Shown one piece after another: positions 53,583 to 62,876 of a stretch of 64,000 nucleotides of DNA. The position numbers and the translations under genes were made by a program. The stretch is from Jejuia algarum (GTDB taxonomy: Bacteria; Bacteroidota; Bacteroidia; Flavobacteriales; Flavobacteriaceae), in contig CANMAQ010000015.1 in the NCBI GenBank assembly GCA_947495775.1, positions 62,001 through 126,000 on the forward strand, in the 5' to 3' direction. Numbering within the stretch: position 1 is the first letter of the stretch; every line of letters starts with the position of its first letter. The notes below the pieces were generated by a model. The model had not been told where the DNA came from and ran no database searches. It saw only the letters and a program-made list of their open reading frames with translations.

Positions 53583-54896
53583 GTGAAACATTATCTACTA
53601 CTTGCAGTATTGTTTATAACAGGAACTGCTATCTCTCAAGACAACAGCATTAAAACAACTTTTGCGGATTCAGGAGCTATACATCAAGCTATTGATGACA
53701 ATTCTGAAATTCTAGATCAATTTGAAAGAAACGAAAATTGCATCGTTCTCGGATATTTAGGAAACAACTTTTATAAAGTATCTTATAATGAAGTTGTAGG
53801 CTATGTAGGCGACGAATATTTGATGGTTAATGGACAAATGATGGATTTGTTTAATACTTACGAAGCGCAAGGCATGTCTTCAACATCATCAGAACAAGGC
53901 AATGCAGGAACCAAGAATGTAACACGTTTTGAAAACGAATCTAATCGTGTTCAAAGTTTAAAAGAAAAGGAAGCCGCTTTAGAAGAAAAATACAATAAGC
54001 TAAAGCTTAAAATAGAGGCACGTAAAGCTAAAGAGCTGTTAAAAGAACAGGATGCGCTTATTGCTAAGGCCAATGAAGCTGCAAAACAACAAGTACTACT
54101 TAGCAATGAGCAAAGACGTCTAGATCAAATACGTATAAACGATTCTATTGCTAGAGTAAATGAGCGCATGCGTATCGCTACATTGTATAAAAACGAGCAA
54201 CAAAGAAAACGTGCCTTGTTTGTAGCCGACTCTATTGCTAAAGCAGAAAAGGCTTTGAAATACCAAAAGCGTTTAGCAGAGAAAAAAGCAAAAGCATTAG
54301 AAAAGCAAAATACGCAAAAAGCTTTGGCAGCAAAAGAGAAAAAGCGTTTAGCAGAAGAAGCTAAGGCCAAAGCATTAGAAACAGAAACTCTTGCTAATGC
54401 TCTTGAAAAAGCTAAAAAAGAAATAGAAGCTTTAAAGAAACAACAGTCTCAGTCTGCAGCGACGGTTAAAAATACAACAAAGTCGTTATGTGAGTATCAA
54501 TTTAGAGAGTCTACAGGAGAAGAAAACGGATTTAAAATAAGAACAGAAGCTTACGACATAGCAAAAAATGTTAATGTTCAATTAGATAAAAAAGGTCTAA
54601 AAACAAATGTTATTTTTAGTGTCTCTAAAAATATAGGTTGCGCTAGTAATAAACCTAATGAGCGTTCTAGTGTTAAAATTACATTAGAGAATCATAAAGT
54701 GATTTCTTTTTATCACTCTGGAAGTATTATTTGCGATGCTTTTTTCTTTAAGAGTAGCATGTCTAATTCTAAGATCTCAGCACTAAAAACATCTCCTATA
54801 AAATCGATAGAATTAAAAGGAACAAAAGAAGCATTAACGCTTACACAAATAGCTAATAAAAATTACTTTATAGATATGTTAAGTTGTGTTGAATAA
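53583..54896 (+). CDS. Secreted SH3-like/coiled-coil protein
   Basis: The GTG at 53583 gives 437 residues starting VKHYLLLAVLFITGTAISQD, a good signal peptide; a TTG at 53541 would overlap the -7-like box and add a polar tail. Residues about 25-85 resemble a bacterial SH3 domain (SGAIHQAIDDNSEILDQFER, then NCIVLGYLGNNFYKVSYN). Residues about 120-300 are a long Ala/Lys/Glu coiled coil (RKRALFVADSIAKAEKALKY). The C-terminal part (about 315-437) is a mixed domain I do not know. Function unknown; likely periplasmic, possibly wall-binding. Confidence 0.7.
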   Translation: MKHYLLLAVLFITGTAISQDNSIKTTFADSGAIHQAIDDNSEILDQFERNENCIVLGYLGNNFYKVSYNEVVGYVGDEYLMVNGQMMDLFNTYEAQGMSSTSSEQGNAGTKNVTRFENESNRVQSLKEKEAALEEKYNKLKLKIEARKAKELLKEQDALIAKANEAAKQQVLLSNEQRRLDQIRINDSIARVNERMRIATLYKNEQQRKRALFVADSIAKAEKALKYQKRLAEKKAKALEKQNTQKALAAKEKKRLAEEAKAKALETETLANALEKAKKEIEALKKQQSQSAATVKNTTKSLCEYQFRESTGEENGFKIRTEAYDIAKNVNVQLDKKGLKTNVIFSVSKNIGCASNKPNERSSVKITLENHKVISFYHSGSIICDAFFFKSSMSNSKISALKTSPIKSIELKGTKEALTLTQIANKNYFIDMLSCVE

Positions 54897-54918
54897 TACA
54901 ATTTAATTTATAAAATTT

Positions 54919-54957
54919 AAAAGCGCTCTAAATGAAAATTTAGAGCGCTTTTAGTTT
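54919..54957 (+). terminator. Intrinsic terminator after the SH3-like gene
   Basis: AAAAGCGCTCTAAAT (54919-54933) pairs perfectly with ATTTAGAGCGCTTTT (54938-54952) around GAAA, and Ts follow. The rest of 54958-55165 shows no feature. Confidence 0.85.
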
Positions 54958-55165
54958 TAAGAAACAGCAATATAGAAATGATATGCGTTATCCGTATCGG
55001 TTCAAAATGTAAAATTATACGTGTTAGCGCAAGCGGGTATAACTGACTTTTTTAGCTGTAGGAATTATTCTTTGCCTTAGCTTAGTGTACTGTATATGAA
55101 ATGATTTAAGGGTAATATAAATTTAACGTTACCTTATTTTGGATTTTTGAGACTCCTGTTTTTTT

Positions 55166-55173
55166 TAATTTTG
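55166..55173 (+). promoter_or_regulatory. Candidate -7 box of the second GntR-type regulator
   Basis: TAATTTTG fits TAnnTTTG and ends 27 bases before the ATG at 55201. TTG elements at 55147 and 55139 are 16 and 24 bases away, neither ideal. Confidence 0.45.
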
Positions 55174-55200
55174 AGTAACTAATACTAAAAAAGATTTGTT

Positions 55201-56238
55201 ATGATTGAATTAATTAAATTAGACAAGACGTCTAGGGTACCCAAGTACTTGCAAATAATAAATTCTATTATTCACAATATTACTATTGGCAATGCGAGTA
55301 TTGGAGATAAAATGCCCTCTATAAATAAATTGAGTGAAGAGTTTTACCTCTCTAGAGATACCGTAGAAAGGGCCTATAATGTTTTAAAAGAACAGCAGGT
55401 TATTGTTTCTGTTCATGGCAAGGGAACTTACGTGGCAAAGACACAGTTAAATGCAAAACGCAATGTGTTATTTTTAATAAACAGATTAAGTCCTTATAAA
55501 TTACAAACCTACAACACCTTTTTCAAAACATTAGGAGAGAATTACCATGTAGATTTTCATAGTTACCACTGTGATGAAGATTTATTTTTAGACTTGTTTC
55601 ATAAAAACAGAATGAATTATGACTATTTTGTGGTGACCCCCCATTTTAGAACAAATAATTTAGGGCACACTAATTTTACAGAGAAAATAAATACATTACT
55701 AAAAGAAATTCCCGAAGGACAATTGATTCTCTTAGACAATCAAAACACAGTAGGTGGTAATTTTATTGAAGTGTATCAAGATTTTAAGAATGATATCTTT
55801 ACGGCATTGTCTTCTGGATTAGAGAAAATTTCAAAATATAAGAAACTCACTTTAGTATATCCAAAATCTTCTTTCTATCCACATCCAAAAGGCATTGTAG
55901 ATGGTTTTCATAAGTTTTGTGCGCATCATCATTTTAATTTTGAAGTTATAGATGAGGTAGAACAAGATATTACACTTCATAAAGATGAACTTTATATTAC
56001 TTTAGAAGAAGACGATTTGGTTAATCTCGTAAACCGTATAAAGGTGTATGATTATAAGCTAGGCAAAGATTTTGGTGTGATTTCTTACAACGACACGCCT
56101 TTAAAGCAATTGTTAGGTATTACGGTTATCTCTACAAATTTCGAAGCTATGGGGTGTAAAGCTGCACAAATGATTTTGAATAATGATAGAACCCAAGTGA
56201 AAAATGATTTTGACTATATTGAGAGAACATCAGTGTAA
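55201..56238 (+). CDS. GntR-type regulator with periplasmic-binding-protein-like sensor domain (copy 2)
   Basis: A 345-residue paralogue of the 6033-7034 regulator: winged helix (RVPKYLQIINSIIHNITIG, then LSEEFYLSRDTVERAYNVLK, then VHGKGTYVAKT) and a sensor domain ending ISYNDTPLKQLLGITVIS. The shared YNDTPLK motif and equal layout mark it as a relative of copy 1. It precedes the sulfatase and hybrid two-component genes, so it may control them in response to a sugar. Confidence 0.85.
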   Translation: MIELIKLDKTSRVPKYLQIINSIIHNITIGNASIGDKMPSINKLSEEFYLSRDTVERAYNVLKEQQVIVSVHGKGTYVAKTQLNAKRNVLFLINRLSPYKLQTYNTFFKTLGENYHVDFHSYHCDEDLFLDLFHKNRMNYDYFVVTPHFRTNNLGHTNFTEKINTLLKEIPEGQLILLDNQNTVGGNFIEVYQDFKNDIFTALSSGLEKISKYKKLTLVYPKSSFYPHPKGIVDGFHKFCAHHHFNFEVIDEVEQDITLHKDELYITLEEDDLVNLVNRIKVYDYKLGKDFGVISYNDTPLKQLLGITVISTNFEAMGCKAAQMILNNDRTQVKNDFDYIERTSV

Positions 56239-56394
56239 TGGGGCTTAAAAAATTAAAGGTGTATGTGTAATTAGACATACAATATCTTTGTTTAGACGCA
56301 GTGCGTGTTTAAAATGCGTTAAGTTTACAGCATTAAAGTACAAACTTCTATATTAAAGTTAGCAATTAATCAGATATTATATCTGGATAAGTGC

Positions 56395-56402
56395 TAATTT
56401 TG
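56395..56402 (+). promoter_or_regulatory. Candidate -7 box of the sulfatase gene
   Basis: TAATTTTG fits TAnnTTTG, 34 bases before the ATG. The palindrome AGATATTATATCT (56372-56384) lies just upstream and could be a regulator site. Confidence 0.4.
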
Positions 56403-56436
56403 TGTTTTATATAAAACACCAATTGAAAATTATTTT

Positions 56437-58167
56437 ATGAAATACAGTGTAACAAAACGAATAACGAAACGGCCTTATGTCTTATTATGTGTTTATCTAT
56501 TAGCATTTGCTTTTGGATGTAAGAAAAGCGAAGAACAGGGCACTGAACCTAAAGAAAAGTCAAAACCTAATATTATTTTTATCCTTACTGATGATCAGCG
56601 TTGGGATGCTTTAGGTTATGCTGGAAACCCATTGGCGCATACACCGCAAATGGATAAATTAGCAGAGCAAGGCGTTTTCTTTAAAAATACGATAGCAACA
56701 ACACCTATTTGTTCGGCGAGTAGAGCGAGTATATTTACGGGGCTCCATGAGCGTACACACAGATATAGTTTTTCTTCCACAAGTATAAAGCCAAGCTATA
56801 TGAAAAATGCATTTCCACGTTTGTTAAAAGAGGCAGGGTACTATACCGGGCTTTATGGTAAGTTTGGTGTAAAATACAAAGGGTTGGACACGTTATATCA
56901 TGAGCATGAAAACTACGATCTACGCTATGACCGTAAGGATATTACTAGCTATTACTATAAAACTTTAGGTAAGGACACGGTACACTTAACACGTTACACA
57001 GGTCAAAAAGGATTAGAGTTTATTAAAAAAGCCCCAAAGGATAAACCTTTTTGCTTACAGTTAAGTTTTAGTGCCCCGCATGCGAGCGATAATACTGTAG
57101 AGCAATATTTTTGGCAAGAAGAAAATAATCATGTCTTAGCGAACACAACAATCCCAAAGGCTAATATTTCTGAAGATGCCTATTATGATAAATTACCACA
57201 GTTGGTAAAGGATGGTTTTAGCCGTTTACGCTGGTATTGGAGGAATGATACCGAAGAGAAATACCAACATAGTGTAAAAGGCTATTTTAGAATGATAGCA
57301 GGTATCGATAATGAAATTGCTAAAATACGTGCAGAATTAGAACAAAAAGGTATTGCGGATAATACCATTATTGTACTTATGGGAGATAATGGCTTCTTTT
57401 TAGGAGAGCGCCAAATATCAGGGAAGTGGCTTATGTATGATAATTCAATTAAAGTCCCTCTTATTGTTTATGATCCAAGACAAGATCATCATGAAGATGT
57501 TGATGCCGTAGCTCTTAATATAGATATTCCTTCTACACTTTTAGATTTTGCTGGTGTTGCTATTCCTGAGACATGGCATGGTAAAAGTTTAAAACCATTG
57601 GTGTATGCAGAAGAAAAGACCACAGCACGTGATACAATTCTTATTGAGCATTTATGGGACTTTAAAAATATTGCAGCAAGCGAAGGGGTGCGTACAAAAG
57701 ACTGGAAGTACTTTAGGTATGTTAAGGATAAAACTATTGAAGAATTGTATCATTTAAAGAATGATCCCAAAGAAACTCAGAATTTAGCCAAAGATGAAAA
57801 CTATAAAGATGTTTTACTTAAGCTTAGAACAAAATGTGATGCCTTGATAGCCCACTATGCAGATCGTAATGACCTTAAACCTGAGGACATGTCTGTTGTT
57901 ACAGGACGTACAAGTACCTTTAGTTGGAACTACCCAACGACAGAGACCCAAGCTGCTTTCCAAATCTTGGTGTCATCATCAAAAGAAAAGGCATTGAATA
58001 ACATAGGCGATATATGGGATACAACAAAGATAACAAGTACAGAAAAGAGTTATCAAGTTGCTTTAAAGTCGTTGCCAAAAGGGAACTATTATTGGAAAAT
58101 AAGAGTTTGGGATGCTTTAAATAGAGTAGGAGCGTACACAGCACCAGTTGAGGTTAAACTGAAATAA
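56437..58167 (+). CDS. Lipoprotein sulfatase with rhamnosidase-like C-terminal module
   Basis: A 576-residue protein: lipobox AFGC (Cys28) and a type I sulfatase with PNIIFILTDDQRWDALGY (metal Asp pair), the active site PICSASRASIFTG (Cys92, to be made formylglycine in the C-x-A-x-R form), YGKFGVKYKG, and GDNGFFLGER. The last 80 residues (FSWNYPTTETQAAFQILVSS, GDIWDTTKI, YYWKIRVWDALNRVG) match the N-terminal module of GH78 alpha-L-rhamnosidases. It probably removes sulfate from an algal polysaccharide or oligosaccharide at the cell surface. The polymer is inferred, not shown. Confidence 0.9.
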   Translation: MKYSVTKRITKRPYVLLCVYLLAFAFGCKKSEEQGTEPKEKSKPNIIFILTDDQRWDALGYAGNPLAHTPQMDKLAEQGVFFKNTIATTPICSASRASIFTGLHERTHRYSFSSTSIKPSYMKNAFPRLLKEAGYYTGLYGKFGVKYKGLDTLYHEHENYDLRYDRKDITSYYYKTLGKDTVHLTRYTGQKGLEFIKKAPKDKPFCLQLSFSAPHASDNTVEQYFWQEENNHVLANTTIPKANISEDAYYDKLPQLVKDGFSRLRWYWRNDTEEKYQHSVKGYFRMIAGIDNEIAKIRAELEQKGIADNTIIVLMGDNGFFLGERQISGKWLMYDNSIKVPLIVYDPRQDHHEDVDAVALNIDIPSTLLDFAGVAIPETWHGKSLKPLVYAEEKTTARDTILIEHLWDFKNIAASEGVRTKDWKYFRYVKDKTIEELYHLKNDPKETQNLAKDENYKDVLLKLRTKCDALIAHYADRNDLKPEDMSVVTGRTSTFSWNYPTTETQAAFQILVSSSKEKALNNIGDIWDTTKITSTEKSYQVALKSLPKGNYYWKIRVWDALNRVGAYTAPVEVKLK

Positions 58168-58248
58168 AAGTTGGCCATTGCTAATATTATGATCTAACGT
58201 TATATACTATTAGGTGTGTAGCTAATAATCTGTAAAATAGTATTCTAG

Positions 58249-58291
58249 AAAACTCCAAATTGAATATTGCGATTCAATTTGGAGTTTTTTT
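58249..58291 (+). terminator. Intrinsic terminator after the sulfatase gene
   Basis: CTCCAAATTGAAT and ATTCAATTTGGAG form a 13-bp stem around ATTGCG, followed by nine Ts. Confidence 0.88.
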
Positions 58292-58429
58292 TTGCTTTTA
58301 TCGGTACTGTTCAGGATACTTAAATGCTTTTAGATAAATACTTTTACAATGAAAGTAAAACAAACGATATATATAATATAGAAGGCATTAGTAATTTATA
58401 GAGTTACTAATATTTAGTAGTTAGTTTAT

Positions 58430-58463
58430 AAGCTGTTTAGTGTGGTATCTAAACAGCTTTTTA
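58430..58463 (+). terminator. Second hairpin terminator before the hybrid two-component gene
   Basis: AAGCTGTTTAG and CTAAACAGCTT pair around a short loop, followed by Ts. No gene lies between this and the preceding terminator, so a short transcript starting in 58292-58429 is possible. Nothing else is seen in 58168-58583. Confidence 0.6.
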
Positions 58464-58583
58464 AATTTAATACCTTTTGTGAGCTCTGTTTTTAATGAAT
58501 AATTCATATATTCTAACTTGAATTTATAAGATACCATACAGGGGGCTTTATTTCGGTTTTTTGTAGAGATAGAGATAAGGTAA

Positions 58584-61500
58584 ATGCCAAATAATATAAA
58601 AATGATCTCAATATTAAGAACCTCTATCCTACTTTTTTTTGCAGCTACTTTTGTGTTTCATGCGCAAAAAGACACTTTTCATTTTAAACATATTTCTACA
58701 GTTCAGGGCCTATCGAATAACTCTATAAATGCTATTGCGCAAGACCGCTTAGGCCAAATGTGGTTTGGTACACGTAATGGTCTTAATAAGTACAACGGTG
58801 TAGATGTAGAAGTGTATTTAAATAGACCTAAAGACAATTTAAGTTTAAGTAATAGCGATGTTTCCACATTATTAGAAGATAAAGAAGGGTTTCTTTGGGT
58901 AGGTACCAGTAATGGATTGAATAGGTATGACCCTATAAAGAATACGTTTAAACGCTACTACCGTCTAGCAGAAACTTCAAACACTCTTATAAACGGCGTT
59001 ATAATATGTAGTAAGGAAATGCCTGATGGCGAATTATGGTTTGGAACAGCAAATGGAATATCGATTTATAATAGAGCTACAGATAATTTTAAAAATGTGT
59101 TTTTCAGTGCGTCTCGTGGAGATGTAAAATCCTTTAAAAATATACGATCTATTTATTTGGATACCTCCGAAAATGTTTGGATTGCTACTACTAGTGGTTT
59201 GGTGAAACTGGTATCAAGAGCTCAAGGAAAATTTGAGTTTAAAACTTATAATTGGAGTGGAAGCGACACGCCTATTTTTATACAAGATATTATTGAAATA
59301 CGACCAGGTGTACTAGGCATAGCAACGCGATACAATGGTTTTTTATTTTTTGATAGTGTATCAAATACATTCAAGAGGGCGCCATATACTGAAATTTTAC
59401 CCACGAGCGATGTAAGAAGTTTGAAGAAATCTAACGAAGGAGATCTATGGTTAGGGACAACCGATGGGGTGTTTGTAATAGACCGAGAAAATGTAGTAAC
59501 GCATATCAAAGGCGGGCAAGACAATTTTTCTGGAATAAGTCAGAACTTTATAAAGACTATTTTTAAAGACAATGGCGGTTCTATGTGGTTAGGGACCTAT
59601 AGTGGCGGTGCTAACATTTGGAATAAAATCAATGAAAATTTTATATACATCAAAGGGAATACTGTACAAAGTCATAAAGTAAGTGCCATAGTAAGCGATG
59701 CTAATGCTAACATTTATTTTGCTACAGAGGGGGGAATTATTAATAAATTAGATAAAGCGGGACGTGTTACAACACAGTTTAAGGTGTCTAAACGCGAAGA
59801 CGCCTCTTTGCAATATGGGGTACAAACGATGTTGTATACTAAGCCTGGTTTATTGTGGGTAGGTGTCTTAGATCATGGCATCTTTGTTTATGATTTAAAA
59901 ACAAATCAAAGACGTTATGATCTTATAAGTACAGAATTGCAAAACTATTTAAAAGATACTGGAGTATATGCGATAAAAGATGCGGGGAATGGTGTGTTTT
60001 GGTTTGGTACTTTTGGAAAAGGACTAGTGCGGTATGATACAAAAACCAAAGCGCTCTTAAAATTACGAAGACCTAATATTAGAACTAACGTTATAAAGAC
60101 CATAGCAATAGATGCCGCAGGGACCATTTGGGTTGGCGGTGGTTTAAGTGGTGTAAATGCGGTGCGTTTTGATGAAGAGGGCCGCTATAAGGTGACAAAT
60201 TATTTAAGTAATGATCCTTTTTCAAGGTATGATGTAAAAACTATTTTCATAGATAACTCTAATGTTATTTGGGTGGGTACAAAAACCAAAGGCCTTTACA
60301 AGTTTAATGGTAAAACGTTTGAAAAAGTTTTTATCGACACAAAAAATCCCATAACTACGGTATATAGTATGCTGGAAGATCAAGAAGGATTTATTTGGAT
60401 AGCAACTAATAAAGGGATTGCAAAACACAACCCAAAGTCTAAAAAATCTGTAGTGTATAACCAAAAAGACATTACGCCTTACAGTGAGTTTAGTTCTAAC
60501 TCTAGTCTAAGTTTACCCAATTCGCAAATGTATTTTGGTGGTTATGACGGAATTATTACGTTTAATCCTAAACACCTTTATAAAAACACCTATGCCCCTA
60601 AAGTATTACTCTCAGATTTAAAAATAAAAGACCAATCCGTAAAGATCAATTGCGAAGAAGCTATTTTGTTTAAAAGCATTAGTTATGCACACACGATACA
60701 TTTAAAGCATGATAATTCAAATTTCTCGATTAGTTATGCGCAACCCAATTTTACCAACCCAGAAAGTAATTATTATGCCTACCGTTTAAAAGGTCTAGAT
60801 GACGATTGGGTATATACGAGAAAGACAGAAGCATTCTATACGCTTCAAAGTTCTGGGGAATATATTTTTGAAGCCAAGGCAGCTAATAATCACGGTGTAT
60901 GGAACCATAGTACGGCAAAATTAAGGATTATAGTGCACCCCGCACCATGGTTTAGTTGGTGGGCAATTTCTATATATTGTTTCCTTATTATTAGCGCTTT
61001 AAGTGGCTTATATTGGATCTTACAATCGCGTTCTAGATTACGTCATAAATTACAATTAGAATATGTTGAGAGTAAACGTGCCGAAGAATTAAATAATGCA
61101 AAGTTGCAGTTTTTTACAAACATATCTCACGAGTTTAGAACCCCATTAACACTAATATCAGGACCACTTCAGCAGTTGTTAAAACAGTACAATGGTTCGG
61201 CTAAAATGCACAAGAAATTAAAAGTTATAGAAAGTAGTGCCAACCATTTGCTGCGATTAATTAACCGGTTGATGGATTTTAGAAAACTGGAAAGTAATCA
61301 ATCTAAATTAGAAGCAGCAGAAGGTAATATAGTGAAATTTTTACATGAAATATTTCTATCGTTTCAAGAATATGCTAAAATTGGGGATTACATCTATACG
61401 TTTGAAAGCGAATTTGATACATTAGTGCTCTATTACGATAGGTATAAATTAGAACGTGTATTTTATAACCTTATATCTAACGCATTTAAGTATACAGAGA

Positions 61501-62675
61501 AGGGGGGGCATATTTCGGTAACGCTCACAAAAGAAGATACCCACGTTATTATAACTGTAAATGATACAGGAAAAGGAATAGCAGACGCACATATAGATAA
61601 AATTTTTGATCGCTTTTTTGAAGCATCTTCGGGGCGTAAACAAGGCGATGATTACAATAAGGGAACAGGTATAGGTTTAGCTATAGCAAATAATATTGTA
61701 AAACTACACAGAGGTACTATAGAAGTGAAAAACAGACAACCTAAAGGCGCAGCTTTTACTGTAAAACTTAAGTTAGGAAAGGCTCATTTTTCTGAAGAAG
61801 AAGTATTGAAAGATTTTAAAATGAGTGATGAAGTTTCTCAATATGTAACCCAATTAGAAGCTTCAAAATTACCAACAACCGAAGTCGGTTTAGAGGACTT
61901 TATTTCAGAAAAAAAGAAATACACCATTTTAGTTGTGGAAGATAATAAATTATTACGATCCTTTATGAAAGAACTGTTAAAAAAGGAATATAATATCCTT
62001 CAAGCAGAAAATGGTTCTATCGCTTTAGAAAAAGCTAAAACACAATTACCAGACTTAATTATAAGTGATGTTATCATGCCGGAAATGGTAGGTACAGAGT
62101 TGTGTGCTAAGATTAAAGCCGATATTAATACCAGTCATATTCCTGTAATACTATTAACCTCAAGAACCTCATTAATCTATAAATTTGAAGGATTAGAAAG
62201 TGGTGCAGATGATTATATTAGTAAGCCGTTTAATCTTAAAGAGTTTCAACTCCGCATTCATAATTTATTAGAATCTCAAGAACGTTTAAAAAATAAATTT
62301 GCTAAAGAAGATACGTTTATAGCTGATGATATTGCCGTAACAACCATAGATGAAGAGCTTCTAAAGAAAGCGTTTAAAATTGTAGAAGCGCATATCGCCG
62401 ATGTTGATTTTGATGTAGAAACATTTGCTATAGAACTAGGCGTAAGCCGATCACTCCTATTTACAAAAATAAAAGCGTGGACAAATTTTACGCCTAACGA
62501 ATTTGTTAGAGAAATACGGCTTAAGTATGCTGCAAAGCTCTTAGAAACCAAAACAATTCGAATCGCTGAAGTTTCTAATAAAGTAGGATTTAAAAGAGTG
62601 AAATATTTTAGCCAATGCTTTCATAAGAAATACGGCATGACACCAACCCAATTTGCCGACAAAGACGTAAAGTGA
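58584..62675 (+). CDS. Hybrid two-component system (sensor kinase, receiver and AraC output in one protein)
   Basis: A 1363-residue protein with signal peptide. Residues about 30-690 hold Reg_prop beta-propeller blades (for example GLSNNSINAIAQDRLGQMWF); a Y_Y_Y domain follows at about 700-780; a transmembrane helix at about 790-815; HisKA with FTNISHEFRTPLTLISGPLQ (His at about 848); an ATPase with SNAFKYTEKGGHISV and GIGLAIANNI; a receiver from about 1112 (VVEDNK, ISDVIMPE with Asp); and an AraC-type HTH at about 1265-1360. It senses periplasmic oligosaccharide and activates catabolic genes. Signal and targets are unknown; the sulfatase is the nearest candidate. Confidence 0.95.
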   Translation: MPNNIKMISILRTSILLFFAATFVFHAQKDTFHFKHISTVQGLSNNSINAIAQDRLGQMWFGTRNGLNKYNGVDVEVYLNRPKDNLSLSNSDVSTLLEDKEGFLWVGTSNGLNRYDPIKNTFKRYYRLAETSNTLINGVIICSKEMPDGELWFGTANGISIYNRATDNFKNVFFSASRGDVKSFKNIRSIYLDTSENVWIATTSGLVKLVSRAQGKFEFKTYNWSGSDTPIFIQDIIEIRPGVLGIATRYNGFLFFDSVSNTFKRAPYTEILPTSDVRSLKKSNEGDLWLGTTDGVFVIDRENVVTHIKGGQDNFSGISQNFIKTIFKDNGGSMWLGTYSGGANIWNKINENFIYIKGNTVQSHKVSAIVSDANANIYFATEGGIINKLDKAGRVTTQFKVSKREDASLQYGVQTMLYTKPGLLWVGVLDHGIFVYDLKTNQRRYDLISTELQNYLKDTGVYAIKDAGNGVFWFGTFGKGLVRYDTKTKALLKLRRPNIRTNVIKTIAIDAAGTIWVGGGLSGVNAVRFDEEGRYKVTNYLSNDPFSRYDVKTIFIDNSNVIWVGTKTKGLYKFNGKTFEKVFIDTKNPITTVYSMLEDQEGFIWIATNKGIAKHNPKSKKSVVYNQKDITPYSEFSSNSSLSLPNSQMYFGGYDGIITFNPKHLYKNTYAPKVLLSDLKIKDQSVKINCEEAILFKSISYAHTIHLKHDNSNFSISYAQPNFTNPESNYYAYRLKGLDDDWVYTRKTEAFYTLQSSGEYIFEAKAANNHGVWNHSTAKLRIIVHPAPWFSWWAISIYCFLIISALSGLYWILQSRSRLRHKLQLEYVESKRAEELNNAKLQFFTNISHEFRTPLTLISGPLQQLLKQYNGSAKMHKKLKVIESSANHLLRLINRLMDFRKLESNQSKLEAAEGNIVKFLHEIFLSFQEYAKIGDYIYTFESEFDTLVLYYDRYKLERVFYNLISNAFKYTEKGGHISVTLTKEDTHVIITVNDTGKGIADAHIDKIFDRFFEASSGRKQGDDYNKGTGIGLAIANNIVKLHRGTIEVKNRQPKGAAFTVKLKLGKAHFSEEEVLKDFKMSDEVSQYVTQLEASKLPTTEVGLEDFISEKKKYTILVVEDNKLLRSFMKELLKKEYNILQAENGSIALEKAKTQLPDLIISDVIMPEMVGTELCAKIKADINTSHIPVILLTSRTSLIYKFEGLESGADDYISKPFNLKEFQLRIHNLLESQERLKNKFAKEDTFIADDIAVTTIDEELLKKAFKIVEAHIADVDFDVETFAIELGVSRSLLFTKIKAWTNFTPNEFVREIRLKYAAKLLETKTIRIAEVSNKVGFKRVKYFSQCFHKKYGMTPTQFADKDVK

Positions 62676-62876
62676 TGCAGGGGCTTTGTGTAGGCTTTAT
62701 TTACAATATATAACGCAGGCTTATAGGCTTTAGGTATTGATACTAATAAGTGGTTTAAAATAGTATATTTGCTTCCGTTTCGAAAAATAACGACTGGCAT
62801 TATAGTTGTTTTAAAAAGCACATGACGTTGTAATTTAAATACCTAGAAACAAAGGATATAATTGAAAATAAACACT

